A stretch of 64,000 nt of DNA from Micromonospora craniellae (GTDB lineage Bacteria; Actinomycetota; Actinomycetes; Mycobacteriales; Micromonosporaceae): assembly GCF_014764405.1 (NCBI RefSeq), contig NZ_CP061725.1, forward strand, positions 4,960,001 through 5,024,000, written 5' to 3'. Below the pieces are notes generated by a model, which saw nothing but the letters and a program-made list of their open reading frames with translations, did no database searches and was not told the origin of the DNA. Position numbers and translations under genes: made by a program. Of this stretch, positions 20,634 to 31,018 are shown piece by piece. How positions within the stretch are numbered: position 1 is the stretch's first letter; each line of letters begins with the position of its first letter.

Positions 20634-22338
20634 CCTCGATCCGTCAGAGGGTCTTGCTCCCTGCCTGACCGTTTCGGCTTGACCGTTTTGTCCACCCGGT
20701 TTGGGTGTGATATCGCCACGTGTCGCTGTGGAAGCGCGAGTTCTCCGGGCCCTCGGTCACGGTCTTTCTACTGGTAGGTACAGGGGTCCAGGGTCAGGTT
20801 GTCAGTGGTAGCAGGGTGAGGCGCTGCCAGCAGAGGGTGAACGCGTCGGCCCACGGCCAGGTCTCGGGGATGGACAGGACACGCCGGCGGGCGTGGGCGG
20901 CCAGTTTCGCGGGCAGGTGCAGCAGCCGGTAACGCAGTGTTGCGGGTTCGGCGTGGGCGAGGTCGTCCTGGTCGTGCAGGCCGAGCAACCGGGTCCAGGA
21001 AGTGATGTCCGCGGCGATGTTGGCGGCGAGGACCCAGCCGCGGTTGACGGTCCAGGCCTTCGACGGCAGGTTCCGCAGGCCCATGGCCTTGTTCGTGCGC
21101 ACCTTGTCTTCCACTCCTGCGTGCGAACGATGCAAAGCGTCGATCCATTGCGGCTGGTGCGAGCCCGGCACCCCGGCGATCCGGCTGATGTTGGTGGCGA
21201 CGATCGCGTACCGCCAGCCGGTCCGCTTCTCCAGCGCGGTGAGATTCTTCGCGTGCCGGGCCGACGGCTTCGTGCGCCGCACGAGCAGCCGTAGCCGGCC
21301 GTTCCAGTTCTCCAGGCGCTGGTTGAGGCCGGTCAGTTCCGCGACATGCGCGGTGTCGACGGCCGTGCCGTCCTGGGCGAGGCCGTCGGTCCACGCTTCA
21401 GCAGGCAGTTGCTCGATCGCGATCTCGTCGGCGTCGGTGATCGTCCAGCCGACGGTGAACTTCACGCTGCGCCACAGCCGGTTCATCGCCTCGATGTGCT
21501 CGAGCAGGTCGTGGGTGGCACCGGCCCCATCGACCCTGATCAGAATCTTGCGCCGGTAGGCGACCGGCAACTGAGCGATCGCCTCACCGAGAACCCGGAT
21601 GTGATCGGCGACCGTATTCGAGCCGGCACTGCCGGGCCGCAGCAGCATGGCCAGGCATTCCGCGGTGTTCGCACACCACGCACCGAGCGGATGGAACCCG
21701 AAACCCTTCTTGAACGTGGCCGCCGCACCCTGCTTCGGTGAGTGAGCGGTGATCAGGGTGGCGTCCAGATCGATGACCACCCACCCGGACAGCAGCTTGC
21801 CCGCCACCGTCAGCCACGGGAACCCTTGCGGGCGGCGGGCGAGCAGGGCCCATACGTGAGCGCGGACCTTCGCCCGCGCTTTGCCGATCCGTTTCAGCGC
21901 GGTCTCGTCGAGACCGGCCAACGCTCGCCGGACGGTTGGCTCCGACGGCCGATCACCGAAGACCAATCCCTGATGGGCGAGGACCGCGATGTCGGACATG
22001 CTCGTGGCGCCGAGCACGATCGCGACCGCGAGTGAGACCAGGACCGTGCCGCGATCCCACCACCCAGGGCCCTTGCCGCGCGGTAGCACCTTGTTCAAAC
22101 CGCTGGTCAGACCGGTCCGATCTGCGCATTTGCGCAGCAGGACCGCACCCGCGTGACCGACCAGACCCTTCCCGCCCGCGCCGACGACCAGCCGCTGATC
22201 CCACCCGCTACCCTTACTCACCAGAAAGGTGCACCCGCTTCTGCTGTGGACATGGACTCGACACCCAAATCCTTGCAGGTCAGGAGCACCTTTCGTTTAT
22301 CGCCCTCGATCAGTCAAATCGCCTCTGACTCGGGGAGG
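20634..22338 (-). mobile_element. IS1380-family element, copy A (no target duplication)
   Basis: The copy is 1705 bp, bounded by CCTCGATCCGTCAGAGG and the complement of CCTCCCCGAGTCAGAGG. Copies B (29314-31018) and C (47455-49159) have the same length and encode an identical transposase. Unlike B and C, the flanks here (TCAG and CTGG) do not form a 4-bp duplication, which points to recombination between two copies with loss of the intervening DNA. Confidence 0.93.
20794..22221 (-). CDS. IS1380-family transposase (copy A)
   Basis: This 475-residue transposase starts at a GTG codon with MSKGSGWDQRLVVGAGGK. Family features include VVIDLDATLITAHSPKQGA (first catalytic Asp region), a middle ILIRVDGAGATHDLLEHIE segment (second Asp region) and a C-terminal WVLAANIAADITSWTRLLG stretch. 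The sequence is the same as in copies B and C, suggesting recent spread of one active element. It is transcribed opposite to the surrounding island genes. Confidence 0.93.
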   Translation of the reverse strand: MSKGSGWDQRLVVGAGGKGLVGHAGAVLLRKCADRTGLTSGLNKVLPRGKGPGWWDRGTVLVSLAVAIVLGATSMSDIAVLAHQGLVFGDRPSEPTVRRALAGLDETALKRIGKARAKVRAHVWALLARRPQGFPWLTVAGKLLSGWVVIDLDATLITAHSPKQGAAATFKKGFGFHPLGAWCANTAECLAMLLRPGSAGSNTVADHIRVLGEAIAQLPVAYRRKILIRVDGAGATHDLLEHIEAMNRLWRSVKFTVGWTITDADEIAIEQLPAEAWTDGLAQDGTAVDTAHVAELTGLNQRLENWNGRLRLLVRRTKPSARHAKNLTALEKRTGWRYAIVATNISRIAGVPGSHQPQWIDALHRSHAGVEDKVRTNKAMGLRNLPSKAWTVNRGWVLAANIAADITSWTRLLGLHDQDDLAHAEPATLRYRLLHLPAKLAAHARRRVLSIPETWPWADAFTLCWQRLTLLPLTT

Positions 22339-23152
22339 CTGGGAGGAAGTGCTGCCCGAAATTGACAGGGGCCGCCAGCGCCGCGATGAGCACGAGCGGT
22401 TCCTGGACTTCCTGCGGTTCACGAACCAGGTGGACCTTCTGATTCGCGACGCCGAACTGTTCCGATGTCAGGTCACCGATGTAAAGGAGTTGGACGGTGT
22501 CTGCGTCGGGGTCGAGGTGCAGGAGATCGACCGGGAGAACCCGGCGTTCCGAAAGTTCCGGATGGAAGGCGGGATGGCCGAGTTCCTTGTCCGAGAGAAG
22601 CACAGCGGCAAGCAGGGCAGTAATTTGATCCATCTGGGCCCCCCGTCCTCGGAAAGCATGGAGACGCAGACCGTTTCAGGCGAGAATGATCCCCAATGGA
22701 CAGTTGACGACGTCGATATACCGAGAGAGACCGCGTGGCTGATTCCCCACCAGGAACCGGCCAAGATGCCTAGGATCGGCGACGTGCACGTCCTGCGCAC
22801 GAGCGGTCTGCGCGGGCAGGTGTCGCTGATCCGTCGCCGCAAGGACGCTATCGCGAAGCTGGCGACCCACTCATATCTGCTCGACAGCCTGACGGCTCCG
22901 GGGCAGGTCTTGATGAACAGCGAGATCCCGCGGCTGCCGGTGCCGCTAGGCAAGGACACGGTGGATAAGAGCAAGCTGACCCAGATCAAGACGATCCTTG
23001 GGGCCCGGCCTATCTACACCGTCCAGGGGCCACCCGGTACCGGAAAGACCCACATGGTGTCCTGGCTTTTGCGCGAGATTCTCGAGGAGGACCCGGTCGC
23101 CCAGGTGCTGATAACCGCCCAGGCACATCATGCGGTGGATGTGCTTAGGTCC

Positions 23153-24686
23153 AATGCCGTTCAGTTAAGGCATCAGTGCTGGTCAGCGCGGTGAGCTGAC
23201 TAGGGGTCGGCGGGCCGGTACCGTGCCGTGGCGTGACGTCGTCTGGGGTGGAGTCGCTGCGGCCGCAGGGCCGGTTGACCGATCACATCGGGCTCGGGGT
23301 GGTGTCGGCCCGGTTCAACCGGGATCTGCTGGAAGAGGTACTCAACCGCAGCGGGCGGCGTGAGAAGCGGGTCCGGCGGCTGCCGGCGCACGTGATGATC
23401 CGTTACGTGATCGCGATGGGGTTGTTCTGCGCCGAGTCTTCTGACGAGGTGATGCGCCGGCTGGTGGGTAACCTGCGCAGACTTGGTTCCTGGGACGATG
23501 ACTGGCAGGTCCCGACGGCGTCGGCGATCACCCAGGCACGTCAGCGGCTGGGCGCCGAGCCGGTGAAGATGTTGTTCGACAGGGCGTGCGTGCCCTTGGC
23601 TGGACCGGGCACCAAGGGCGCCTGGCTGGCCCGGCGCCGGCTGATGGCGATCGACGCGACCACCCTCGACGTGGCCGACACCCCGGCCAACGTGGAACGC
23701 TTCGACCGGATGGGGTCGGGGCCGAAGGCGTCGGCGTACCCGAAGCTGCACATCGCGGCGTTGGCCGAGTGCGGCAGCCACGCGATCGTCGGGGCGGTAC
23801 TCGGGTCGTGCCGCACCGGGGAACGTACCCTGATCAAGGATCTGGCCGGGCGGGTCGGGCCGGGCATGCTGGTCCTGGCCGACGCGGGCCTGTACTCCTT
23901 CGACCTGTTCAACTCCTTCGCCGCCACCGGCGCGGACCTTGCCTGGCGAGTCGGCGCGAGCGTGTCCATCGGGCATCTGCGGTGGCTCGCGGACGGCTCC
24001 TACCAGGCACTGATCTTCAAGGCGGGGTTGTCCGCGCAACGCCGGGCCAGGCTGGTCGAGCAGGCCCGGACCGGCCAGGAGATCCCGGCCGATCTCGCCC
24101 GCCTCGTCAGGGTGGTCGAGTACACCGTCCCGGACCGCAACCCCGACGGCGAACTCATCGTGGTGGTCACCACCCTCACCGACCACCACGAGGTCCCCGC
24201 GATGGAACTGGCGGGTGCCTACCAGCAGCGCTGGGAAGAAGAGTCCACTCTGAACGAGATCAAGACGGACCTGCGCGGCCGCGGCGAAGTCCTCCGATCG
24301 AAGGTCCCTGACCTGGTCGAACAGCAGATGTGGGGACTACTGCTGGCCCACTACGCCATCCGCGCACTGCTGCTGGAAGCCGCCGACCCGGCCGGCTACG
24401 ACCCCGACCGCATGTCGTTCGTCAAAGGCCTACGCGTCGTACGCCGCCAGGTCACCGACCAGGCGGCCATTACCCCCTGAGCACCTTTCCACCGCCCTCG
24501 ACGATGCCCTCACCGAGATCCGCCACCAGCCGAACCCGCCCCGACGCGACCGCAGCTGCCCCCGCGTCATCAAACGCGCCCGCCACAACTCCTACCGCGT
24601 CAAACGACCCACCGACCGGACCACCCGCCACGACGGGCCCGCCATACCCAGGCTGGCCTGCCCAGACGCCTTAACTTAATGGCATT
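23153..24686 (+). mobile_element. IS4-family element in the SF1 helicase gene
   Basis: The element is 1534 bp with imperfect inverted repeats: AATGCCGTTCAGTTAAGG on the left, complement of AATGCCATTAAGTTAAGG on the right. The 12-bp direct repeat GTGCTTAGGTCC (23141-23152 and 24687-24698) is typical of IS4-family insertion. Its removal joins DVLRS directly to KVDKIF in the helicase. Confidence 0.93.
23233..24679 (+). pseudogene. IS4-family transposase with C-terminal frameshift
   Basis: The intact part, 415 residues from GTG 23233 to TGA 24478-24480, contains the IS4 N-terminal domain, a MAIDATTLDVADTP catalytic Asp region, VLADAGLYSFDLF, and the YREK-type region near YQQRWEEESTLNEIK. Downstream in the +1 frame, translation continues as EHLSTALDDALTEIRHQ for about 65 more residues to TAA 24677-24679. 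The switch is at a run of five C (24473-24477); one C fewer gives the expected TPEHL. Catalytic residues lie before the frameshift, so loss of activity is not certain. Confidence 0.8.
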
Positions 24687-25736
24687 GTGCTTAGGTCCAA
24701 GGTAGACAAAATCTTCGAGGCGGTACCCGAACGGCGCCGTCCGCTGGCGATCCGGCTTCGCAGCACTTTGCGCGGGCGTAAGGACATCTCGCAAGTGACG
24801 CCGGAGAACGGGTCGGAGCAGCAGGTGACGCGCGACCTGCTGATGCAGGCGATTGAGCGGATCGAGGCGCTCGGCGTGCCGGCGGCGGGGTCGGTGCAGG
24901 CCGACTGGCTGGAGGCGTGCCACACAATGGTCGCTGACCTGGTCAGTCAGAACGCCGAGATCGCCAAGGAGTTCCGGGAACTGGTCAAGCGGAGCGCCAG
25001 CATTACGTACAGCACAACCAATGACGGCGATCTCGCCGCGCTCGGCAGCGACGTCTCCTACGACTGGGCCATCGTCGAGGAGGCCGGCAAAGTGCACGGC
25101 TTCGAGCTGGCACTGCCGATGTTCCTCGGACACCGCTGGCTACTGATTGGGGATCCGAAACAGCTGCCGCCGTACCGGATCGAAGACTACGACAAGGCAA
25201 TCGCTGAGGTTGCGTCGACCGTGCAGGCGCTGGAGCAACTGCAATTGCCGAACAAGAACGTCGATCGGGACTTCATTCACGGCTGGCGGGACCGTACCGA
25301 ACAGCAACAACAGGATTTTCAGCAGTACTGCACGAGGTGGCTGCGTCTCTTCGAGCGCTTGCACAAGCTGACAGCTCACCATGAGCCGGAGGGGGGACTG
25401 CTCACCGGACAGCACCGGATGCATCCAACCATCGGCGAGTTGGTGTCCGAGGTTTACTACGACGGCCAACTGGAACACTTCACCCAGGATGCGGCAACGC
25501 TGGCGCCGAAACCTCAAATTCTGCACAACCTGGTCACGCCGGTCGAACTCCGGGGCCGCGCGGTGGTCTGGCTTGACCTGCCAGCCAACGACCCACGCAC
25601 TCTGGAGATCGCCACCCCCAAGTACCGAAGCGAGGCGGAGGCATACGCCCTCGACCGCTTCCTGCGTACCCTCCACTTTGGCAATTCCGAGCCGCTCGAA
25701 CTTGCTGTGCTGTCCCCGTACGCTCAGCAGGTCGCC

Positions 25737-27234
25737 GTACGTATTCAGCTTGAGGTGAGTGGGGGGCCGGTTGTCCACTCTGGTCGATCGGCTGACATGA
25801 TCATGGGGTGTCGTCCGTCCCGCAGGTCCCGCTCTCGTACGAGGATCTGGTCGCGATGCTGGTTGAGCTGCGGGAACGGGTTGATCGGTTGGAAGCCGAG
25901 AACGCTGAACTGAAACGCCGGTTGGGGATGAACTCCTCGAACTCGTCGAAGCCTCCCTCGTCGGACGGTCCGGGCCGTCCGGCCCGGCAGCCGGGTAAAG
26001 GCAGTGGGCGGCGGCGGGGCAAGCAGCCGGGAGCGCCGGGATGGACCCTCGAACTGGTCGCGGATCCGGATGAGGTCATCGAGCACCGGCCACAGCGGTG
26101 TGGCCATCCGGGTTGTGGGGCTCCGCTGGGTGATGGGCGTGAGTACGGGCGGCAGCGCCGGCAGGTGATCGAGCTGCCCGAGCGGCGGTCGGTGGTCGTT
26201 GAGCACCAACTGGTCGCGGTTGAGTGCGGCGGGTGCGGGCAGGTCAGCGAGCCGGTGGCACCCGGCGGGGTGTCCGGGCGGGTGCAGTACGGCGTCGGTG
26301 TCAAGGCCGCCGTCGTCTACGCGCGGGCCGTCCAGTTCCTGCCCTTCGCCCGGGCCGCCGCGCTGTTGGGTGATCTGCTCGGGGTGCGGGTGTCGACCGG
26401 GTTCGTGCACCAGGTGGTCGGTGAGGCGGCCCGCAGGCTCGGGCCGTTCGTGTCCCGCACGGCCGCGTTGCTGCACGTCCAGCAGGTGCTGCACGCCGAT
26501 GAGACCCCGGCAAGGGTCGACGGCGGCTTCAAGTACGTGCACGTGGCCTGCACCCCTGAGCTGACCTTGTTCCACGTCGGCGGCCGCAGCAAGGCCGACA
26601 TCGACGCCGGGAAGGTCCTGCCCGGGTTCACCGGCACCCTCGTGCGTGACGGCTACGCCGCCTACCGCCACCTGGCCGACGCCGATCACGCCTGGTGCGG
26701 AGCACATCTGATCCGCGATCTGCGCGGCGTGCACGAGTCCGACCCGGCCGGCCAGCAGTGGGCCGAGGTGATGGCGCAAACCCTGCTGATGGCCAAGAAG
26801 ATGACCGAGCAGGCCGTCACCGCGGGCCGGGACGCACTGTCAGCCGACGAGATCAGTCACATCCGTGCCTGTTACGCCGGGGCCCTCGCTTACGGCCGCC
26901 AGCAGAACCCGCCCGATCGTGACGGCAAGCCGTCACGAGCCGGCACGCTGGTCGAACGCTTCACCGCCCACCGCGACATGATCCTACGGTTCACCGTCGA
27001 TCTGGCCGTGCCCTTCACCAACAACCAGGCCGAACGCGATCTCCGCCCGGTCAAACTCCAACAGAAGATCTCCGCGACCTGGCGCACCCTGCAAGGCCTG
27101 GCCGACTTCGCCACCCTACGGTCCTACCTGTCCACCGCCACCAAACACGGCAAAGACGCCCTCGACGTGCTCGAACAACTCTTCACCACCGGACCATGGC
27201 TACCGGAACCGGCAATATCAAGCTGAATACGTAC
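25737..27234 (+). mobile_element. IS66-family element in the SF1 helicase gene
   Basis: The element is 1498 bp with a 17-bp perfect inverted repeat GTACGTATTCAGCTTGA. The 8-bp direct repeat AGGTCGCC (25729-25736 and 27235-27242) is the size expected for IS66. Removing the element restores the helicase frame as QQVA-YLRQRLG. It encodes only the TnpC-type transposase, with no TnpA/TnpB. It is a different element from the 33.2 kb and 45.9 kb IS66 copies. Confidence 0.92.
25808..27226 (+). CDS. IS66-family (TnpC-type) transposase
   Basis: The 472-residue protein has the IS66 arrangement: an N-terminal coiled coil (LVELRERVDRLEAENAELK) with the SSKPPSSDG linker, a Cys-rich zinc segment (CGHPGCG, then CGGCGQ), and a DDE core with LHADETPARVDG, LVRDGYAAYRHL and a late NNQAERDLRPVKL containing the catalytic Glu. 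The start is GTG. It appears intact. Confidence 0.92.
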   Translation: MSSVPQVPLSYEDLVAMLVELRERVDRLEAENAELKRRLGMNSSNSSKPPSSDGPGRPARQPGKGSGRRRGKQPGAPGWTLELVADPDEVIEHRPQRCGHPGCGAPLGDGREYGRQRRQVIELPERRSVVVEHQLVAVECGGCGQVSEPVAPGGVSGRVQYGVGVKAAVVYARAVQFLPFARAAALLGDLLGVRVSTGFVHQVVGEAARRLGPFVSRTAALLHVQQVLHADETPARVDGGFKYVHVACTPELTLFHVGGRSKADIDAGKVLPGFTGTLVRDGYAAYRHLADADHAWCGAHLIRDLRGVHESDPAGQQWAEVMAQTLLMAKKMTEQAVTAGRDALSADEISHIRACYAGALAYGRQQNPPDRDGKPSRAGTLVERFTAHRDMILRFTVDLAVPFTNNQAERDLRPVKLQQKISATWRTLQGLADFATLRSYLSTATKHGKDALDVLEQLFTTGPWLPEPAISS

Positions 27235-29313
27235 AGGTCGCCTACCTACGGCAGCGGCTCGGCACGTCAGAGTTTCGGGACGTTCTCCTTGATCGTGGTC
27301 TGGTACTCGCAGCAAATCCGCAGAATTCGCCATCGAACGGAGAGAAGCGGATACAGGACGGCTTCTTCACCGTCGACTCGTTCCAGGGAAACCAGGCCGA
27401 GGTCATCGCGATCAGTCTGGTCCGCAACAATCAGAAACAGCCCTCGGATGGCCTGGGTTTCCTCAGTCACCCCCAGCGGATGAACGTGCTCATCTCCCGG
27501 GCCGAGCGGCTGCTGATCCTGGTGGGATCCTGGGACTTCTTCCGCGCCCAAGTCGCTCACGTTTCCCGCAATCCTGATAGGTTCTCGGGCCTCCTGCACC
27601 TCGCGGTGATGACCCGACCGCTTGGAGAGCTGGTTCGACGAGGGTAAGGCGGTCCGGGTGCCGGCTGACCTCACCGATTTCCGGGCCAGGGCCGCGCAGC
27701 CACGTCAGCAGCCGGCCGCGCTTGGAGGAATCCTCGGATGACCATGATCCGCACCCTGGTGCCTCTGCAGATGTACGTGGTCACCTACGAATTGGCGTAC
27801 GGCCGCCCGTACAGCAAGTTCGAGGAGCTGCTGCTGAAAGCGATCAACGAGGCGAGCGAGAGCGGCGGGCGGACCTCGCAGGAGCTCGAGCGCATCTTCC
27901 AGGTGCACCTCCGGTTGCTTACCGAGGGCCTGGTAACGCTGATTCAAGAGGGCTGGGTCGCGATGGCCCAGCGAGACAGCCAGATCCATTATCTGGTGAC
28001 TGCTGAGGGCCGATCCACCGTCGCCACCGGCCGTCGGCCGATGCGGGTACGGACAGCTCACACAAAGATCGTTCGTGAGCGGCTGAGTGGTCAGATGGCC
28101 AGGGCGAACGACCTGAGCCTGGTCACCGCGAACAACCTGCGCCGGCTGCCGAGGGGCACCCCACGTCGCCAGGCACTGCAACCGAAGATCATTCGAACGA
28201 AGATCAACGGTGGAGAGGCCGAACGCCTGTTGCCTCGGTCCGACAATCAGCACGAGTGGGTCCGCTGGATCGACTCGGCTACCCGGGTGAGCCAGGATCT
28301 GCACTACCTGCCGGTTCGGGTGGATCTCGACGCCGACAAGGTCTTCGGGCTGCCCTACCAGTGGCAACACCTGCGCGACATGATCGTGCAAGAGGTACGG
28401 GATCGGATCCAGCAGTTCGAGGCCGACCAAGAGTTCCAGGCCGCGCTCGGCCAGCTCATGCAGAGCCGCCCGGAGCGAATGCCGAGCGTCGGAGGCGGCG
28501 AATCAACCGTTGATCATTGGGCGGCACCGTACGCGCAGACCGTGGTCAGTTGCGCTGACTTTACGTTGAGCGGTTCCCTGGGCCGCGGCCTCGCCGCTGA
28601 CTTACTTGCTCGAGCGCAAGGAAGTGCGCTCTTGATCGCCGGTCACCTTGACCAAGCGTCCGCGGTTGCCTTGAGGGACGTAGCTATCGGGCTCAGGCGC
28701 CGCGGGGTGCACTGCGATGTGTTGTGGTCTTGCGACGCCGATCAGCAGGCTGCCGAAATCGGGCGAACGATCAGCGCCATCCGGGCCGATGATTCGCTGC
28801 CGGGCAAGTTGTCCTTCAACAGGCAACCGGCCACGACGGTGGCCGACATGATCATCACGAATACGGCGGACGGGCCGGTTGCCGCGGTTGGCGCCGGACT
28901 GTTCGGCGTGCCCGCGCAGGACGACGAACTGCGGCCGGTACTGCGAATCACGGATCCGGCGGCGGTCGCACAGCTGTCCCGGATCTGCTCCGGGTGGTGG
29001 GAGGAAGTGCCCGGTTCCGAGGCAGCGCTGCCGGTGCACCGCTGGAAGCACCTGGCCGAGCAATGGGCTGGCAACCTTGCCCGTACTCCGGCTGCCGCCC
29101 AAGTCCCGGTCGTCTGCCCGGATGATCCATCCCGGGACTGTGTGGGTAAGGCGGTCATCCTGGTGGGACCGCAGCAGGCCGCGTTCCGGGACCGGCTCAC
29201 AGTCGAGCCGAGCGCACGGTATCTGCGTACAGAGCCTGACCGGCCGGTCAACGAGATAATTGCCGACCTAGCCGCGTTGGACGGCGCCGTCGGGCGGATT
29301 TTCCGGGTGTTAG

Positions 29314-31018
29314 CCTCGATCCGTCAGAGGGTCTTGCTCCCTGCCTGACCGTTTCGGCTTGACCGTTTTGTCCACCCGGTTTGGGTGTGATATCGCCACG
29401 TGTCGCTGTGGAAGCGCGAGTTCTCCGGGCCCTCGGTCACGGTCTTTCTACTGGTAGGTACAGGGGTCCAGGGTCAGGTTGTCAGTGGTAGCAGGGTGAG
29501 GCGCTGCCAGCAGAGGGTGAACGCGTCGGCCCACGGCCAGGTCTCGGGGATGGACAGGACACGCCGGCGGGCGTGGGCGGCCAGTTTCGCGGGCAGGTGC
29601 AGCAGCCGGTAACGCAGTGTTGCGGGTTCGGCGTGGGCGAGGTCGTCCTGGTCGTGCAGGCCGAGCAACCGGGTCCAGGAAGTGATGTCCGCGGCGATGT
29701 TGGCGGCGAGGACCCAGCCGCGGTTGACGGTCCAGGCCTTCGACGGCAGGTTCCGCAGGCCCATGGCCTTGTTCGTGCGCACCTTGTCTTCCACTCCTGC
29801 GTGCGAACGATGCAAAGCGTCGATCCATTGCGGCTGGTGCGAGCCCGGCACCCCGGCGATCCGGCTGATGTTGGTGGCGACGATCGCGTACCGCCAGCCG
29901 GTCCGCTTCTCCAGCGCGGTGAGATTCTTCGCGTGCCGGGCCGACGGCTTCGTGCGCCGCACGAGCAGCCGTAGCCGGCCGTTCCAGTTCTCCAGGCGCT
30001 GGTTGAGGCCGGTCAGTTCCGCGACATGCGCGGTGTCGACGGCCGTGCCGTCCTGGGCGAGGCCGTCGGTCCACGCTTCAGCAGGCAGTTGCTCGATCGC
30101 GATCTCGTCGGCGTCGGTGATCGTCCAGCCGACGGTGAACTTCACGCTGCGCCACAGCCGGTTCATCGCCTCGATGTGCTCGAGCAGGTCGTGGGTGGCA
30201 CCGGCCCCATCGACCCTGATCAGAATCTTGCGCCGGTAGGCGACCGGCAACTGAGCGATCGCCTCACCGAGAACCCGGATGTGATCGGCGACCGTATTCG
30301 AGCCGGCACTGCCGGGCCGCAGCAGCATGGCCAGGCATTCCGCGGTGTTCGCACACCACGCACCGAGCGGATGGAACCCGAAACCCTTCTTGAACGTGGC
30401 CGCCGCACCCTGCTTCGGTGAGTGAGCGGTGATCAGGGTGGCGTCCAGATCGATGACCACCCACCCGGACAGCAGCTTGCCCGCCACCGTCAGCCACGGG
30501 AACCCTTGCGGGCGGCGGGCGAGCAGGGCCCATACGTGAGCGCGGACCTTCGCCCGCGCTTTGCCGATCCGTTTCAGCGCGGTCTCGTCGAGACCGGCCA
30601 ACGCTCGCCGGACGGTTGGCTCCGACGGCCGATCACCGAAGACCAATCCCTGATGGGCGAGGACCGCGATGTCGGACATGCTCGTGGCGCCGAGCACGAT
30701 CGCGACCGCGAGTGAGACCAGGACCGTGCCGCGATCCCACCACCCAGGGCCCTTGCCGCGCGGTAGCACCTTGTTCAAACCGCTGGTCAGACCGGTCCGA
30801 TCTGCGCATTTGCGCAGCAGGACCGCACCCGCGTGACCGACCAGACCCTTCCCGCCCGCGCCGACGACCAGCCGCTGATCCCACCCGCTACCCTTACTCA
30901 CCAGAAAGGTGCACCCGCTTCTGCTGTGGACATGGACTCGACACCCAAATCCTTGCAGGTCAGGAGCACCTTTCGTTTATCGCCCTCGATCAGTCAAATC
31001 GCCTCTGACTCGGGGAGG
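29314..31018 (-). mobile_element. IS1380-family element, copy B
   Basis: The copy is 1705 bp with the same ends as copies A and C. TTAG at 29310-29313 and 31019-31022 is a perfect 4-bp target duplication, so this is a simple insertion into the PLD-like gene. Confidence 0.95.
29474..30901 (-). CDS. IS1380-family transposase (copy B)
   Basis: This is a 475-residue transposase identical in protein sequence to the one at 20794-22221, with a GTG start and all family regions intact. It lies opposite in orientation to the interrupted PLD-like gene. Confidence 0.94.
   Translation of the reverse strand: MSKGSGWDQRLVVGAGGKGLVGHAGAVLLRKCADRTGLTSGLNKVLPRGKGPGWWDRGTVLVSLAVAIVLGATSMSDIAVLAHQGLVFGDRPSEPTVRRALAGLDETALKRIGKARAKVRAHVWALLARRPQGFPWLTVAGKLLSGWVVIDLDATLITAHSPKQGAAATFKKGFGFHPLGAWCANTAECLAMLLRPGSAGSNTVADHIRVLGEAIAQLPVAYRRKILIRVDGAGATHDLLEHIEAMNRLWRSVKFTVGWTITDADEIAIEQLPAEAWTDGLAQDGTAVDTAHVAELTGLNQRLENWNGRLRLLVRRTKPSARHAKNLTALEKRTGWRYAIVATNISRIAGVPGSHQPQWIDALHRSHAGVEDKVRTNKAMGLRNLPSKAWTVNRGWVLAANIAADITSWTRLLGLHDQDDLAHAEPATLRYRLLHLPAKLAAHARRRVLSIPETWPWADAFTLCWQRLTLLPLTT

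Larger units (their letters stand above)
22339..27741 (+). pseudogene. Dna2/UPF1-type SF1 helicase, broken by three IS events and a frameshift
   Basis: Three coding pieces join in frame after removal of the inserts: 22339-23152, 24699-25736 and 27243 onward. Together they carry all SF1B motifs: GPPGTGKT (about 23030), AIVEEAGKV (motif II, EEAG in place of DEAG), GDPKQLPP, LLTGQHRMHP, DSFQGNQAEVIAIS and QRMNVLISRAERLL. The N-terminus is missing, cut by IS1380 copy A. The frame now stops at TAA 27645-27647, but a +1 frame from about 27620 reads LESWFDEGKAVRVPADL on to a TGA at 27739-27741 that overlaps the next ATG by 4 bp, as at the other island junctions. This indicates a 1-bp frameshift near 27615-27620. 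The role in defence is inferred from context. Confidence 0.85.

Noticed and set aside
25733..27238. GTAC as a 4-bp target duplication of the IS66 element
   Set aside because: GTAC is palindromic and belongs to the inverted repeat; the 8-bp AGGTCGCC duplication fits IS66 and restores a cleaner helicase frame.
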